Shown: piece after piece, positions 34,495 through 43,936 of the stretch
Position numbering within the stretch: position 1 is the stretch's first letter
Layout: each line of letters opens with the position of its first letter
Origin: Brevundimonas intermedia
GTDB taxonomy: Bacteria; Pseudomonadota; Alphaproteobacteria; Caulobacterales; Caulobacteraceae
NCBI RefSeq assembly: GCF_027922165.1
Contig: NZ_BSFD01000011.1
Location: 227,936-291,935 of the forward strand
Reading direction: 5' to 3'
Length of the DNA: 64,000 bases
Notes under the pieces: generated by a model
What the model saw: the letters and a program-made list of their open reading frames with translations, nothing else
The model's database searches: none
Told to the model about the DNA's origin: nothing
Program-made: the position numbers and the translations under genes

Positions 34495-36062
34495 TGGGCA
34501 TGCGTCCTGTCGAGTGGAACCGTCAGTTCCGCAATCAATCCATCGCTGGCGTAAACCAGATCGATCTCGCCCGCCAGATCATGGCGAATGTTTCGTTCAA
34601 TCAATCGACTACCGAAACCTCTTCTGTCCGGTAGCGTAACTTTCGGACCGCCGATTTCCCGCCAGGTCAGCTTGAGAATTCGTTCCGGTTGGTCCTTAAG
34701 GTTCCAATCGATCAGGACGCGGCCGTCAGGCCCTGAAAGGGCGCCGTATTTCGCGGCGTTGGTCGCCAACTCGTGGAAAATCATGCCGAGGGACAAGGCC
34801 GTAGCCGGCATCAGGCCGGTCACGGGACCGTTCAGACTGATACGACTAGGCCCAAACGCCTCCGTTTCGTGCATTAGGATGGCCTGTAGATCGGCGCCCT
34901 CCCAGTGGCTGAGAGTCAGGAGATCATGGGTGTGAGACAAGGCCAAAATGCGGGATTGGAAGGTCGAGGCGAAACTGGCCGGGTCGCTGTGGGATCGCGC
35001 CGTCTGAATAGCGATGGACTGGACCGTAGCGAGGGTGTTCTTTACGCGATGGTTAAGCTCATCAATCATAAGCTTCTGTAGTCTAGCGGCTTTTACGTTC
35101 TCTGTGACGTCGTGACCCTGGACAAAGACGCCGACGACGGCGCCCCCTTCGTCCCGAATCGGCTGGTAGATGAAGTTGAGATACAGGGTCTCCAGCGGAC
35201 CGCCGGGCGTCCGCTGCAGCAGCGCCTGGCTTTCTCGTCCCTCATAGGCCTCGCCGGTTTCGAACACCGCGTCCAGGAACTCGTAATAGCCTTGACCGGC
35301 CAGTTCCGGCAGGGCCTCGCGGAGCGGCTTTCCCGCTATGTCCCGATGACCGATCAACTGGCCGTAGGCTTGATTGTGCATTTGGAAACGGTGATCGGGC
35401 CCAGTCAGAATGGCGACGAATCCCGGCGCCTGCATGAACATCTCAACCAGACGGTTACGTTCCGTCTCCAGCCGCCGGTTGTCCTCCTGTACGGATTGAG
35501 CGCGACGGAGAACCGACCCGCCGATCAGCGCGTCCAACGCAGTCGTCGGTTCGTCTGCCCGCACCGCCGGAGACAGGTCGGTGACGTCCATCGTATGTTG
35601 GAGAAGAAGGACGACCTCGCCCTCTGCATTCATCAACGGCGTATGTGTCGCGCTCCAGATCCGCTCTTCGAACACCTCGCTTCCGTCTTCACGCACTCGT
35701 GGCATGGCGTAGCGGACGACTGCAAGGTGGTCGCGTTGGCGCGTATCGCGCGCCTTTTCCAAAGAGGCTTTCACCTGCCGCACGTTTTCGGGCGCATCTT
35801 CGCCCGGGCCGGAATCGAATGCGGTGAAGAGCGAGTGGCCTAAGATCTCGTCGCGGCGCGCGCCCGTGACATCGATATAGGCCTGGTTCATCTCGACGAT
35901 GCGCAGGTCCGGAGTCAGCAGAAGATAGGGATTGGGCGAGGCCTCAAAGGCGCTCGCCGCCTCTGCAAGTGAGGCGCGCGTTCTTTTCTGTGTATTCAAT
36001 CGAAGCCCCAACCTTAGCGAAGCTAGAATGCGCAATTGGGGAAAGGGTTCGCTACCGAACAC
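34491..36062 (-). CDS. PAS-domain HWE-family sensor histidine kinase
   Basis: A 523-residue cytosolic kinase with two PAS domains (about residues 35-165 and 205-320), no membrane helix, and an HWE kinase core. The phospho-acceptor is H338 in DELNHRVKNTLATVQSIA, followed by the HELATNAAKYGALS N-box and the W-x-E of LTWREIGGP that name the family. GTG 36062 is supported by GAGGGA six bases upstream. The kinase is cytosolic and may sense light, redox or a small ligand through PAS; no LOV-type NCRFLQ cysteine motif was seen. Coupled by ATGA to the receiver gene; divergent from the carboxylesterase. Confidence 0.9.
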   Translation of the reverse strand: MFGSEPFPQLRILASLRLGLRLNTQKRTRASLAEAASAFEASPNPYLLLTPDLRIVEMNQAYIDVTGARRDEILGHSLFTAFDSGPGEDAPENVRQVKASLEKARDTRQRDHLAVVRYAMPRVREDGSEVFEERIWSATHTPLMNAEGEVVLLLQHTMDVTDLSPAVRADEPTTALDALIGGSVLRRAQSVQEDNRRLETERNRLVEMFMQAPGFVAILTGPDHRFQMHNQAYGQLIGHRDIAGKPLREALPELAGQGYYEFLDAVFETGEAYEGRESQALLQRTPGGPLETLYLNFIYQPIRDEGGAVVGVFVQGHDVTENVKAARLQKLMIDELNHRVKNTLATVQSIAIQTARSHSDPASFASTFQSRILALSHTHDLLTLSHWEGADLQAILMHETEAFGPSRISLNGPVTGLMPATALSLGMIFHELATNAAKYGALSGPDGRVLIDWNLKDQPERILKLTWREIGGPKVTLPDRRGFGSRLIERNIRHDLAGEIDLVYASDGLIAELTVPLDRTHAQ

Positions 36063-36123
36063 AGAATTTCCCTCATTATTCGTTCGTCGTTGGCCTGTTG
36101 GGAGAATTTGCTAAGGACGGGGC

Positions 36124-37716
36124 ATGACTTTCGTAGGCGCCTTGGCCACCCTCTCCCTTATGATGGCTCAACCGACAGATCAGCCGCCGGTGGATCAGCC
36201 TGTCGTCCAATTGGCGCAAGGCGCCCTGGCCGGCCGGACTGAGGACACCGTCGCCTCATTCAAGAATATCCCCTATGCCGCACCTCCGGTCGCAGAACAG
36301 CGCTGGCGGCCACCGGGCGAGGCTCCGCGCTGGGAAGGCCAACGAGACGCTACGACCTATGGCGCCATCTGCATCCAGGCGACACCGCAGGGCGATCCCG
36401 GCGTCGGCCCGTTGCCGATGAGCGAGGACTGTCTGAACCTGAACGTCTGGCGCCCTCTGGACGTGATCGATCCGGCCCCGGTCATGGTGTGGATCCACGG
36501 CGGCGGACTGGTCAATGGATCAGGCACCGCCGCCCTCTATGACGGCGCCCATCTGGCGCGACAGGGGATGGTGGTGGTGACGCTGAACTATCGCCTCGGC
36601 CGTCTGGGCTTCTTCGATCACCCGGCCTTGGCGGCGGAGCGGCCGTCGGAGGAGGCGGCGGGCAACTACGGCCTGATGGATGTCATCGCCGCCTTGAAAT
36701 GGGTCCGGGCCAATATTGCCGCCTTTGGCGGTGATCCGGCCAATGTGACCATCTTCGGCGAGTCGGCCGGCGGGGCCATCGTGACCCGGATGATGATTTC
36801 ACCGCCGGCGCGGGGCCTGTTTGAAAGGGCGGTCGTCCAGTCGGGTCTGGGCCGCGAGCTGCAAACGCCGCTGGACCGTCGCGGCGCCTATGATCTTCCG
36901 TCGGCGCGCGAGCGGGGCGAGGTCTGGGCCCATGGACACAATCTCCTCACAGCAGCGGACCTACGCGCCGCCCCGGTGGAGCAACTTCTGACCCCTGCAC
37001 CCGTCTTCGCCAATGGCGACTTGAGCCTGATCGACGGCCGGATTCTGACCTCGACCGTCGAGGCCGCTTTCCGCGCCGGAAGGCAGGCGCCCGTTCCGAT
37101 GATGATCGGGACCAACAGCGCCGAATTCTGGTGGATGAAACCCACGGACCGCAACGGCTACGGCATGATCGACGACGACATGACCTGGCTGGAGCGGGCC
37201 ATGATCACGGCGGCCTATGGCGGAGAGGCGGGCTTCGACCGGGGCTTCATCACCGACGCCGTCTTCACCGAGCCTGCGCGACGACTGGCGCGGTTGCACA
37301 CGGCGGCGGGACATCCGGCCTATCTGTACCGGTTCGACGTCTCCTCGCCGGACAATCCAGAGCCGCACGGCGGCGCCACCCACGCCATCGAACGCCCCTA
37401 TGTGTTCGGGACGCTGCCGTTGCTGCCTTATCCGGTGCGGGACGCGGATCGCGCGGCCTCAGAGGCGATGACCCGCTACTGGACTGCTTTCGCCAGATCA
37501 GGCGACCCAAATGGGGTCGGACGGCCGGAATGGCCCCTGGCCGAGGACGGCGAAACCCAGCTGATGCAGTTCCGCAACGACGGTCCCGCCGCGACGGCGG
37601 TTCCGGAGGCGGGGCGACTCGACCTGATCGAGATGTTCCGCGAACGGCCGCACCTTATCAGCAAGCCGGCCGTCACCCCGCCGACGTCGCGCCCGACTGC
37701 TTCTCCTTCAGCGTAA
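36124..37716 (+). CDS. Type B carboxylesterase
   Basis: A 530-residue alpha/beta hydrolase of the carboxylesterase/cholinesterase family. It has a hydrophobic N-terminus that may be a signal, the FKNIPYAAPPVAEQRWRPP opening, SEDCLNLNVWRP, the oxyanion WIHGGGL, the nucleophile GES214AGG and a catalytic-His region in NPEPHGGATHAIE. It probably hydrolyses carboxylic esters in the envelope; substrate unknown. Its 3' end overlaps the convergent glutathione reductase gene by 44 bp. Confidence 0.9.
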   Translation: MTFVGALATLSLMMAQPTDQPPVDQPVVQLAQGALAGRTEDTVASFKNIPYAAPPVAEQRWRPPGEAPRWEGQRDATTYGAICIQATPQGDPGVGPLPMSEDCLNLNVWRPLDVIDPAPVMVWIHGGGLVNGSGTAALYDGAHLARQGMVVVTLNYRLGRLGFFDHPALAAERPSEEAAGNYGLMDVIAALKWVRANIAAFGGDPANVTIFGESAGGAIVTRMMISPPARGLFERAVVQSGLGRELQTPLDRRGAYDLPSARERGEVWAHGHNLLTAADLRAAPVEQLLTPAPVFANGDLSLIDGRILTSTVEAAFRAGRQAPVPMMIGTNSAEFWWMKPTDRNGYGMIDDDMTWLERAMITAAYGGEAGFDRGFITDAVFTEPARRLARLHTAAGHPAYLYRFDVSSPDNPEPHGGATHAIERPYVFGTLPLLPYPVRDADRAASEAMTRYWTAFARSGDPNGVGRPEWPLAEDGETQLMQFRNDGPAATAVPEAGRLDLIEMFRERPHLISKPAVTPPTSRPTASPSA

Positions 37717-39055
37717 CCAGTTCCTCCGCCATGGTGGGGTGAACGGCGCAGGTCGCGTCCCACTGGGCTTTGGTCAGGCCGGCCTTCACGGCGATGGCGG
37801 CCAATTGGATCATCTCCGGGCTGTCCGGGCCGACGATGTGGACGCCTACAACCCGCTGGCTTTGGGCATCGACCACCAACTTCATCAGCACGCGTTCTTC
37901 CGAGCCGGTGAAGGCGTATTTCATCGGTCGGAACCGGGTCACATAGACATCGACCCCAGCCGAGCACGAACGGCGGGCCTCCGACTCGGACAAGCCGACC
38001 ACCCCGACCGGCGGCTGGCTGAAGACGGCGGTCGCCACGGCCTCGTAGTCGAAATGCTGGGGATTGTCGCGATAGACGGTCTGATGGAAGGCGACCGCCT
38101 CACGGATGGCGACGGGCGTCAGGTTCATCCGGTCGGTGACGTCCCCGATGGCCCAGATGTTGTCTGCGGTCGTCTTGGAATAGGGATCGACCTTGATCGC
38201 GCCTTCATCGTTGAGCTCGACGCCGGCCGCCTCCAGGCCCAGGTCCTTCACATGAGGGATCCGGCCGGTGGCGAACATCACCACGTCGGTCTCCAGCTTC
38301 ATGCCGTTTTCGAGGTGGTTCACCAGGCCGGTCGCTGTCTTCTCGATCTTCTCGTGCTGACAACCCAGGACCACCTTGATCCCGCGCTTTTCGATTTCGC
38401 CGGCCAAGTGGGCGCGCACGTCGTCGTCGAAGCCCCGCAGGATGTTGGGGCCGCGATAGATCAGGGTCGTTTCGACGCCCAGGCCTGCAAAGATGCCGGC
38501 GAATTCCACCGCAATATAGCCGCCGCCCGCGATCAGGATTCGCTTGGGCAGTTGCGGCAGATGGAAGGCTTCCTCCGAGGTGATGGCGTGTTCAATGCCC
38601 GGCAGGCTTTCAGGCTTCCACGGACGGCCGCCGGTGGCGATCAGGATCTTCTCGGCGGTGAATGTCTGGTTCTTGCCGATGATCTCGACCGTATGGGCGT
38701 CCTTCAGCACGGCGCGGCCATGAACCAACTCCACCCCGGCCTTGCCCAGATTGGCGGCGTAGATGCCGGACAGGCGGGCGATTTCGACATCCTTGGCTTC
38801 CAGGAAGGTCGGCCAATCGAACTTCGCATTGTCGAACGACCAACCGTAGCCTTCGGCGATCTCCAGGGCGTGGCTGACCTCGGACGCCATGACCATGAAC
38901 TTCTTGGGCACGCAGCCGCGGATCACGCAGGTGCCCCCGACGCGATACTCTTCAGCCACCGCGACCTTCTTGCCGCCGAGGGCGGTGAGACGCGCCGCTC
39001 GGACCCCGCCGGAGCCGGCGCCGATAACGAAGAGGTCGTAGTCGTAATCGGCCAT
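37673..39055 (-). CDS. gor: Glutathione-disulfide reductase
   Basis: NADPH-dependent flavoenzyme that keeps glutathione reduced. The 460 residues carry the FAD motif GAGSGGVRAARL, the redox-active disulfide GGTCVIRGCVPKK (about residues 42-54), the NADPH-binding GGGYIAVEFAGIFAGLG and the C-terminal catalytic His-Glu (HPTMAEE). The C-terminal extension after HPTMAEE is short. Transcribed in the same direction as rpiA, about 150 bp away. Confidence 0.94.
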   Translation of the reverse strand: MADYDYDLFVIGAGSGGVRAARLTALGGKKVAVAEEYRVGGTCVIRGCVPKKFMVMASEVSHALEIAEGYGWSFDNAKFDWPTFLEAKDVEIARLSGIYAANLGKAGVELVHGRAVLKDAHTVEIIGKNQTFTAEKILIATGGRPWKPESLPGIEHAITSEEAFHLPQLPKRILIAGGGYIAVEFAGIFAGLGVETTLIYRGPNILRGFDDDVRAHLAGEIEKRGIKVVLGCQHEKIEKTATGLVNHLENGMKLETDVVMFATGRIPHVKDLGLEAAGVELNDEGAIKVDPYSKTTADNIWAIGDVTDRMNLTPVAIREAVAFHQTVYRDNPQHFDYEAVATAVFSQPPVGVVGLSESEARRSCSAGVDVYVTRFRPMKYAFTGSEERVLMKLVVDAQSQRVVGVHIVGPDSPEMIQLAAIAVKAGLTKAQWDATCAVHPTMAEELVTLKEKQSGATSAG

Positions 39056-39204
39056 GGTGCACTCCGTTCAGATGCGAGGATCACGCCTGAATCGTTTGGA
39101 ATCAGTCCCGGTCAAGCCGGATTCAGGACGCCGGACTTAGGCGCCGCTATGCTTTGGGGCAAGGCACGCGGGTGGACCACATCGCTGCGGTGGAATCTCA
39201 ATCG

Positions 39205-39888
39205 TCAGGGTGTGATCGTCTCGACGCCCGCGTCTGTGCCGATGATCGCAAGATCCGCCAGATCTAGGAACAGTCCGTGTTCGACCACGCCGGTTATCAG
39301 TTTCAGATCGTCGGCGAGACGAACCGGATCGTGGATGGCCTTGCAACCTGCGTCATAGATCAGGTTGCCGCCGTCGGTCCGCACCAAGCCTCGATCCGCC
39401 TGGCGGACGCGGGCAGGCTGGCTGATGTCGTGGTCGATCAGGACGTCGGCTATGCGATTGGCCGTGGTCTTGTGTCCGAAGGCGACCACCTCGATCGGCA
39501 GGGGGAAGGTCCCCAGCACCGGCACCACCTTGGCGGCGTCGGCGATGACGATGCACCGGCTGGACGCCTCCCACACCAGTTTCTCGCGCAGCAGGGCCGC
39601 ACCGCCGCCCTTGATCAAGGCCAGGCCGGGACCGACCTCGTCGGCGCCGTCGACCGTAAGGTCGATGCGGGGCGTGTCCTCCAGGGTCGACAGGGTCAGG
39701 CCCAGTTCACGCGCCAGGTCGGCGGTCTTCTCCGAGGTCGGGACGCAGCGCAGACCCGACAGGCCGCGCGCCGCCAGCGCCTTGACGAACCAGGCGGCGG
39801 TGGAGCCAGTGCCCAGGCCGACCACCATGCCGGCCTCGACATGGGCGGCGGCGGCTTCACCGGCGTTCTTCTTCTGTAGGTCGCTCAT
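39205..39888 (-). CDS. rpiA: Ribose-5-phosphate isomerase A
   Basis: Pentose-phosphate enzyme interconverting ribose 5-phosphate and ribulose 5-phosphate. The 227-residue protein has the RpiA motifs [44 protein letters not shown] (catalytic Asp, Glu and Lys) and LIYDAG. ATG 39888 overlaps the stop of glmU by 4 bp, indicating co-translation. Confidence 0.96.
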   Translation of the reverse strand: MSDLQKKNAGEAAAAHVEAGMVVGLGTGSTAAWFVKALAARGLSGLRCVPTSEKTADLARELGLTLSTLEDTPRIDLTVDGADEVGPGLALIKGGGAALLREKLVWEASSRCIVIADAAKVVPVLGTFPLPIEVVAFGHKTTANRIADVLIDHDISQPARVRQADRGLVRTDGGNLIYDAGCKAIHDPVRLADDLKLITGVVEHGLFLDLADLAIIGTDAGVETITP

Positions 39889-41249
39889 TTCTGCTTGGCG
39901 GCCTTCGCCGCATCCTTCTTGGCTTTGGCCTTCTCGCGGAAGGCGGCGCCGGCGTCCGGCTTGAGGGTTTGGCGGGTACGACCAAAGGCCAGGGCGTTCT
40001 CCGGCACGTCCTCCGTGATCACGGAGCCCGAGGCGACGATAGCCCCGGCGCCGACCGAGACCGGCGCCACCAGGCTGGAGTTCGAGCCTATAAAGGCGCG
40101 GGCGCCGATCTCGGTCCGGGCCTTGTTGAAGCCGTCATAGTTGCAGAAGATGGTCCCGGCCCCGATGTTTGCGGCCGCGCCGACTGAGCCGTCGCCCAGA
40201 TAGGCCAGGTGATTGGCCTTGGCCCCGGCAGCCATCTTCACATTCTTCACCTCGACGAAGTTGCCGACCTTGACCCCCTCGGCCAGATCCGCGCCGGGTC
40301 GCAGGCGGGCATAAGGCCCGACCTCGGCGCCGGAGGCGACGTGGGCGCCCTCCACATGGCTGAAGCTGCGAATCCGGGCTCCGCCTTCGATCACAGCGCC
40401 GGGGCCGAAGACGACATAGGGTTCGATCACGGTCCCGCCGCCGACCTGAGTGTCCCACGCGAAATGGACGGTGTCGGGCGCGCTCATGGTAACGCCGGCG
40501 GCCAGGAAGGTCTCGCGCTGGACGCTCTGGAACAGGCTCTCCGCCTGGGCGAGTTCAGCCTGGGAATTCACGCCCATGACGGAATCCTCTGCGGCAAAAA
40601 CCACCCGGGTCGGGTGACCGGCCCTGCGGGCCAGTTCCACCACGTCGGTCAGATAATATTCGCCCTTGGCGTTGTCGTTGCGAACCTCGGCCAGCAGCGA
40701 GAAGAGCAGGGCGGCGGGGGCGGCCATGACGCCGGAGTTGCAGGCGGTGACAGCCAGAACCTCGGCTGAAGCCTCCTTGGCTTCCGTAATGGCGGTCAGG
40801 GTATCGCCGTCGATGATCAGACGGCCATAGGCGCCGGGATCGCGCGCCTCGAAGCCGATCACGGTCACGCCTTCGCCCGCAAACACCGGCGCGATATCCG
40901 CCGCCTTCAGCAGGGGCACGTCCCCAAAGGTGACCACCACATCGCCGTCGAAACCTGTCAGCGCCTGTTCGGCGGCACGGACGGCGTGGCCCGTACCCAA
41001 GGGCGGATCCTGAACCGCGATCGCCGCCTCGCCCAGACGCTTGACGACATGGGCTCGGACCTCGGGCGAATGAGTTCCGACCACCACGACGATCCGCTCG
41101 CAGCTCAGCCCCACCGCCGCATCAATGGCGTGGTCCAGCATGGCGCGATGGGCGACGGGGTGCAGCACCTTGGGCAGGGGCGACTTCATCCGCGTACCCT
41201 GGCCGGCGGCGAGAATGATGGCGGCGCGAGCGCGCGTCTGGCTGGTCAT
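39885..41249 (-). CDS. glmU: Bifunctional UDP-N-acetylglucosamine pyrophosphorylase / glucosamine-1-phosphate acetyltransferase
   Basis: Makes UDP-GlcNAc for peptidoglycan and LPS. The N-terminal uridyltransferase has [19 protein letters not shown]; the C-terminal half is a left-handed beta helix of hexapeptide repeats (about residues 250-430) with [21 protein letters not shown] and the catalytic-site NYDGFNK. It ends in an Ala/Lys-rich tail, normal for the family in this group. 454 residues from ATG 41249. It is followed by rpiA with a 4-bp overlap and divergent from gph. Confidence 0.97.
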   Translation of the reverse strand: MTSQTRARAAIILAAGQGTRMKSPLPKVLHPVAHRAMLDHAIDAAVGLSCERIVVVVGTHSPEVRAHVVKRLGEAAIAVQDPPLGTGHAVRAAEQALTGFDGDVVVTFGDVPLLKAADIAPVFAGEGVTVIGFEARDPGAYGRLIIDGDTLTAITEAKEASAEVLAVTACNSGVMAAPAALLFSLLAEVRNDNAKGEYYLTDVVELARRAGHPTRVVFAAEDSVMGVNSQAELAQAESLFQSVQRETFLAAGVTMSAPDTVHFAWDTQVGGGTVIEPYVVFGPGAVIEGGARIRSFSHVEGAHVASGAEVGPYARLRPGADLAEGVKVGNFVEVKNVKMAAGAKANHLAYLGDGSVGAAANIGAGTIFCNYDGFNKARTEIGARAFIGSNSSLVAPVSVGAGAIVASGSVITEDVPENALAFGRTRQTLKPDAGAAFREKAKAKKDAAKAAKQK

Positions 41250-41351
41250 GAATCGTTCCGGCGTCTAGTCGTCGTTCGCCGTCTACAGCGCCCCCGCCAT
41301 TCCGTCATCCTCAGGCTTGGTGCGCTATGACGAATCGAAACGAGAGTGACC

Positions 41352-42065
41352 ATGACCGATCGCGACCTTGAAGGCTGGACCATCGCTTTCGACCTGGACG
41401 GGACGCTGGTCGATTCCGCTCCGGACCTAGTCGGAACCCTGAACCGCCTGCTGGTTGAGGAGGGGCTGCCGCCTGTCCCGATGAGCGCGGCCCAGACCCT
41501 GATCGGATCTGGCGCACGGGCGCTGCTAGTCCACGGCTTCGAGGCGGCGGGCGCGCCAGTAGAGCGGGCCCAGTCGGAGGAACTGTTTGAGCGGTTCCTG
41601 GTCGACTACGCCGCCCATATCGCGGACGGGTCTCGCGAATTTGACGGGGTGGTCGAGACGTTGGAACGCCTGACGGAGCGCGGAGCCATCCTGGTGGTGG
41701 CGACCAACAAGCGGTCGGATCTGTCGGAACTGCTGCTCGATAAGCTGGGCCTGACCCGGCATTTCGCCGCCATTGTCGGACCGGATCGGGTCAGCGCGCG
41801 AAAGCCTTCGGGCGCCCATCTGAAGGAGGCCGTGGTCAAGGGCGGCGGCGATCCAGAGCGGGCCATCATGGTGGGAGACGCAGCACCGGACGCCGAGGCG
41901 GCCCGGGACGCAGGCATGCCCTGTATTCTGACGACCTTCGGCTATACGCCCGTACCCGTCGATACCCTGGGCGGCGACGTCCTGATCGACGCCTTCGAGG
42001 ATGTTGAGGAGGCGATCGACGGCGTCCTGTCCGACTTCTATGTGATGAGAGCGCTGAAATTCTGA
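41352..42065 (+). CDS. gph: HAD-family phosphoglycolate phosphatase
   Basis: A 237-residue HAD hydrolase. Motif I is FDLDGTLVDSAPD (nucleophile Asp), motif II is VATNK and motif III/IV are RKPSG and MVGDAAPDAEAARDAG. The cap domain resembles Gph. It likely removes 2-phosphoglycolate formed during DNA repair; related HAD phosphatases cannot be excluded. ATG 41352 is preferred to GTG 41346. Divergent from glmU. Confidence 0.88.
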   Translation: MTDRDLEGWTIAFDLDGTLVDSAPDLVGTLNRLLVEEGLPPVPMSAAQTLIGSGARALLVHGFEAAGAPVERAQSEELFERFLVDYAAHIADGSREFDGVVETLERLTERGAILVVATNKRSDLSELLLDKLGLTRHFAAIVGPDRVSARKPSGAHLKEAVVKGGGDPERAIMVGDAAPDAEAARDAGMPCILTTFGYTPVPVDTLGGDVLIDAFEDVEEAIDGVLSDFYVMRALKF

Positions 42066-42165
42066 GGGCGCCGGACAGTAAATCTGGGGTCTGAACCCGT
42101 GCTTGCGCGGTTGCGGATATCCGGCGCGATGGCCAGTTTGGCGCACCCCATCGAAAGCGCTTTCC

Positions 42166-43455
42166 ATGTTCGCCCGTTTCTTCAAAATCCCCCTGTGGCA
42201 ACGCACCTTCGCCGGCCTGGCTCTGGGCGTTATTGCGGGCCTGATTCTGCGCGAGCGGGCGGGGGTCTGGCTCCAACCGATCGGCGACGTCTATCTGAAC
42301 CTGATCCGCATGGTGGTGGCGCCTCTGGTCTTGTTCACCATCGCCAGTTCGATAGCAAAGTTGGGGGAGGGAGCGGGGGCCGTGCGGCTGGGCGTGCGGA
42401 CCATCATCTGGTTCGCCGTCACGTCCCTGTTAGCCGTATTGGTCGGTTTCGCCTTCGGCCATATCATTAATCCCGGCGTGGGTCTGTCGAACCTGCCTCT
42501 TGGCGAGGTCAAGGAGCGGGTGATCCCGACTCCGCTGGAGGTGCTGATCGGGGTGGTGCCAACCAATCCTTTCGCCGCCCTGGCCGAAGGCAAGGTGCTG
42601 CAGATCATCTTCTTCTCGGCCTTGGTAGGGATGGCTCTGGTCGCGCTGGGCGACCGGGCCCAGGGCGTGCGGCGGCTGGTGGACGAGGGGGCTGCAGTCA
42701 TCTTCCGCATCACCCGCTGGGTGATCCAACTGACGCCCTTAGGCGTGTTCGGCCTTATTGGCTCGGTCGTCGGCGGCTATGGCTGGGAGGCGCTACTGCC
42801 CCTGCTGAAGTTCATCGGCGCCATCTATGCGGCCTGCCTGTTCCACATTCTGGTGGTCTATTCGGGGCTGCTGAAGGTGCACGGCCTGAAGGTCACCAGC
42901 TTCTTCCGCGGCGCCTTCGCCGCCCAGCAGACGGCCTTCGCCACCTCATCGTCGCTCGGGACTTTGCCGATCACCCTTCGCCAGACGGTTGAGCGGCTGG
43001 GCGTGCCCCAGGCCTATGCGGCCTTCGCCGTGCCCCTGGGCGCCAATGTGAAGATGGACGGGTGCGGGGCCATCTATCCGGCCATCGCCTCCATCTTCAT
43101 CGCCCAGTACTTCCAGATCGATCTGACAGTGACGCAGTACATCCTGATCGGCCTGACGGCGGTGCTGGGGTCCTTGGGCACGGCCGGCGTGCCGGGCACC
43201 TCTATCGTCATGCTGACCCTGACCCTGTCCACCGCCGGTCTGCCGCTGGAAGGCATCGGCTATATCGTCGCCATCGACCGGATCATCGACATGATGCGCA
43301 CCGCGACCAATGTCACCGGCCAAATGCTGGTCCCTGTGCTTGTGGCCAAGGAGGAAGGCATTCTGGACGAGGACATCTACAACGGTCACGTCGCCTGGCT
43401 GCCCGGCGATCCCGAGGCCGAGACGCCGGAAGCCGTGCAAGCCGCCGGAATCTGA
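42166..43455 (+). CDS. Dicarboxylate/amino acid:cation symporter (DAACS family)
   Basis: A 429-residue membrane transporter of the GltP/DctA fold. It has helices throughout, the serine-rich reentrant loop FATSSSLGTLPITL (about residues 263-276), the NVKMDGCGAIYPAIASIFIAQ helix 7 motif and the VPGTSIVMLTLTL reentrant loop. It likely moves glutamate, aspartate or C4-dicarboxylates with H+ or Na+; exact substrate uncertain. ATG 42166 gives the standard N-terminus MFARFFKIPLWQRTFAGLALG. Confidence 0.92.
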   Translation: MFARFFKIPLWQRTFAGLALGVIAGLILRERAGVWLQPIGDVYLNLIRMVVAPLVLFTIASSIAKLGEGAGAVRLGVRTIIWFAVTSLLAVLVGFAFGHIINPGVGLSNLPLGEVKERVIPTPLEVLIGVVPTNPFAALAEGKVLQIIFFSALVGMALVALGDRAQGVRRLVDEGAAVIFRITRWVIQLTPLGVFGLIGSVVGGYGWEALLPLLKFIGAIYAACLFHILVVYSGLLKVHGLKVTSFFRGAFAAQQTAFATSSSLGTLPITLRQTVERLGVPQAYAAFAVPLGANVKMDGCGAIYPAIASIFIAQYFQIDLTVTQYILIGLTAVLGSLGTAGVPGTSIVMLTLTLSTAGLPLEGIGYIVAIDRIIDMMRTATNVTGQMLVPVLVAKEEGILDEDIYNGHVAWLPGDPEAETPEAVQAAGI

Positions 43456-43511
43456 AACGGACGCTTGCGCGGCGCGAACGACCGGGCTATGTCGCCGCCT
43501 CCGCAAGGCAT

Positions 43512-43586
43512 GGATGCGTAGCTCAGCGGGAGAGCACCTCGTTCACACCGAGGGGGTCACAGGTTCAATCCCTGTCGCATCCACCA
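43512..43586 (+). tRNA. tRNA-Val (anticodon CAC), CCA encoded
   Basis: A complete cloverleaf: acceptor GGATGCG (43512-43518) pairs with CGCATCC (43576-43582). The D-arm is GCTC-AGCGGGA-GAGC, the anticodon arm CCTCG-TTCACAC-CGAGG with anticodon CAC, and the T-arm ACAGG-TTCAATC-CCTGT. A discriminator A and encoded CCA follow (43583-43586). It decodes GUG, a frequent valine codon in GC-rich genomes. It marks the border between housekeeping genes and the accessory catabolic region. Confidence 0.96.
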
Positions 43587-43862
43587 TTCTTCTCCCCAAA
43601 TTAGTCCATTGGTCGGCGCGTTAAACCTGCGGGCGGCCTGAAATCGCCTTTGACGCGCTTGTGACCACAGGCGCGAAGCGCGTCTGCCTATAGGCCCAGC
43701 CTTCACCAGCGGCGCCTATCAGCGCCAAGTCATGAATGCGCGCGCCGGCATCAATCGACAACCAGATCGCCGATCCGCAAGGAGGCTCGCCACAATCCGA
43801 CACGTGGCTTGTGTGCGTCGAATCCGCTTCAGAGCCCAAAAAATAGTAGCGATGAATATAGA
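43587..43862. other. Intergenic stretch without a confident gene
   Basis: Between tRNA-Val and the operator of the TonB-receptor gene. A minus-strand frame at 43621-43839 (72 codons) begins with TTG, has no visible ribosome binding site and shows weaker third-position GC than its neighbours, so I do not call it. The last 40 bases are AT-rich (AAAAAATAG, ATGAATATAG), consistent with promoter DNA. No direct repeat of the tRNA 3' end was noticed. Confidence 0.5.
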
Positions 43863-43876
43863 ATAGTCTTGACTAT
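43863..43876. promoter_or_regulatory. Operator copy 1 (RTAGTCTTRACTAY), overlapping a -35-like box
   Basis: ATAGTC-TT-GACTAT is an inverted repeat 61 bp upstream of the TonB-receptor start. It overlaps a TTGACT -35-like hexamer (43869-43874). The same pattern recurs at 48481-48494 in the ALDH/aminotransferase divergent gap. The TetR regulator encoded at 46274 is the likely binder. Shared sequence is observed; binding is inferred. Confidence 0.62.
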
Positions 43877-43936
43877 CTTCTCCATGGTCACACGATTGTC
43901 GTGCAGCTTCGCAGGGCCAGTTTGGGGATCCTAGCC

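Noticed and set aside
43621..43839. Minus-strand 72-codon ORF downstream of tRNA-Val
   Set aside because: TTG start without ribosome binding site, weaker third-position GC than neighbours and no recognisable domain.
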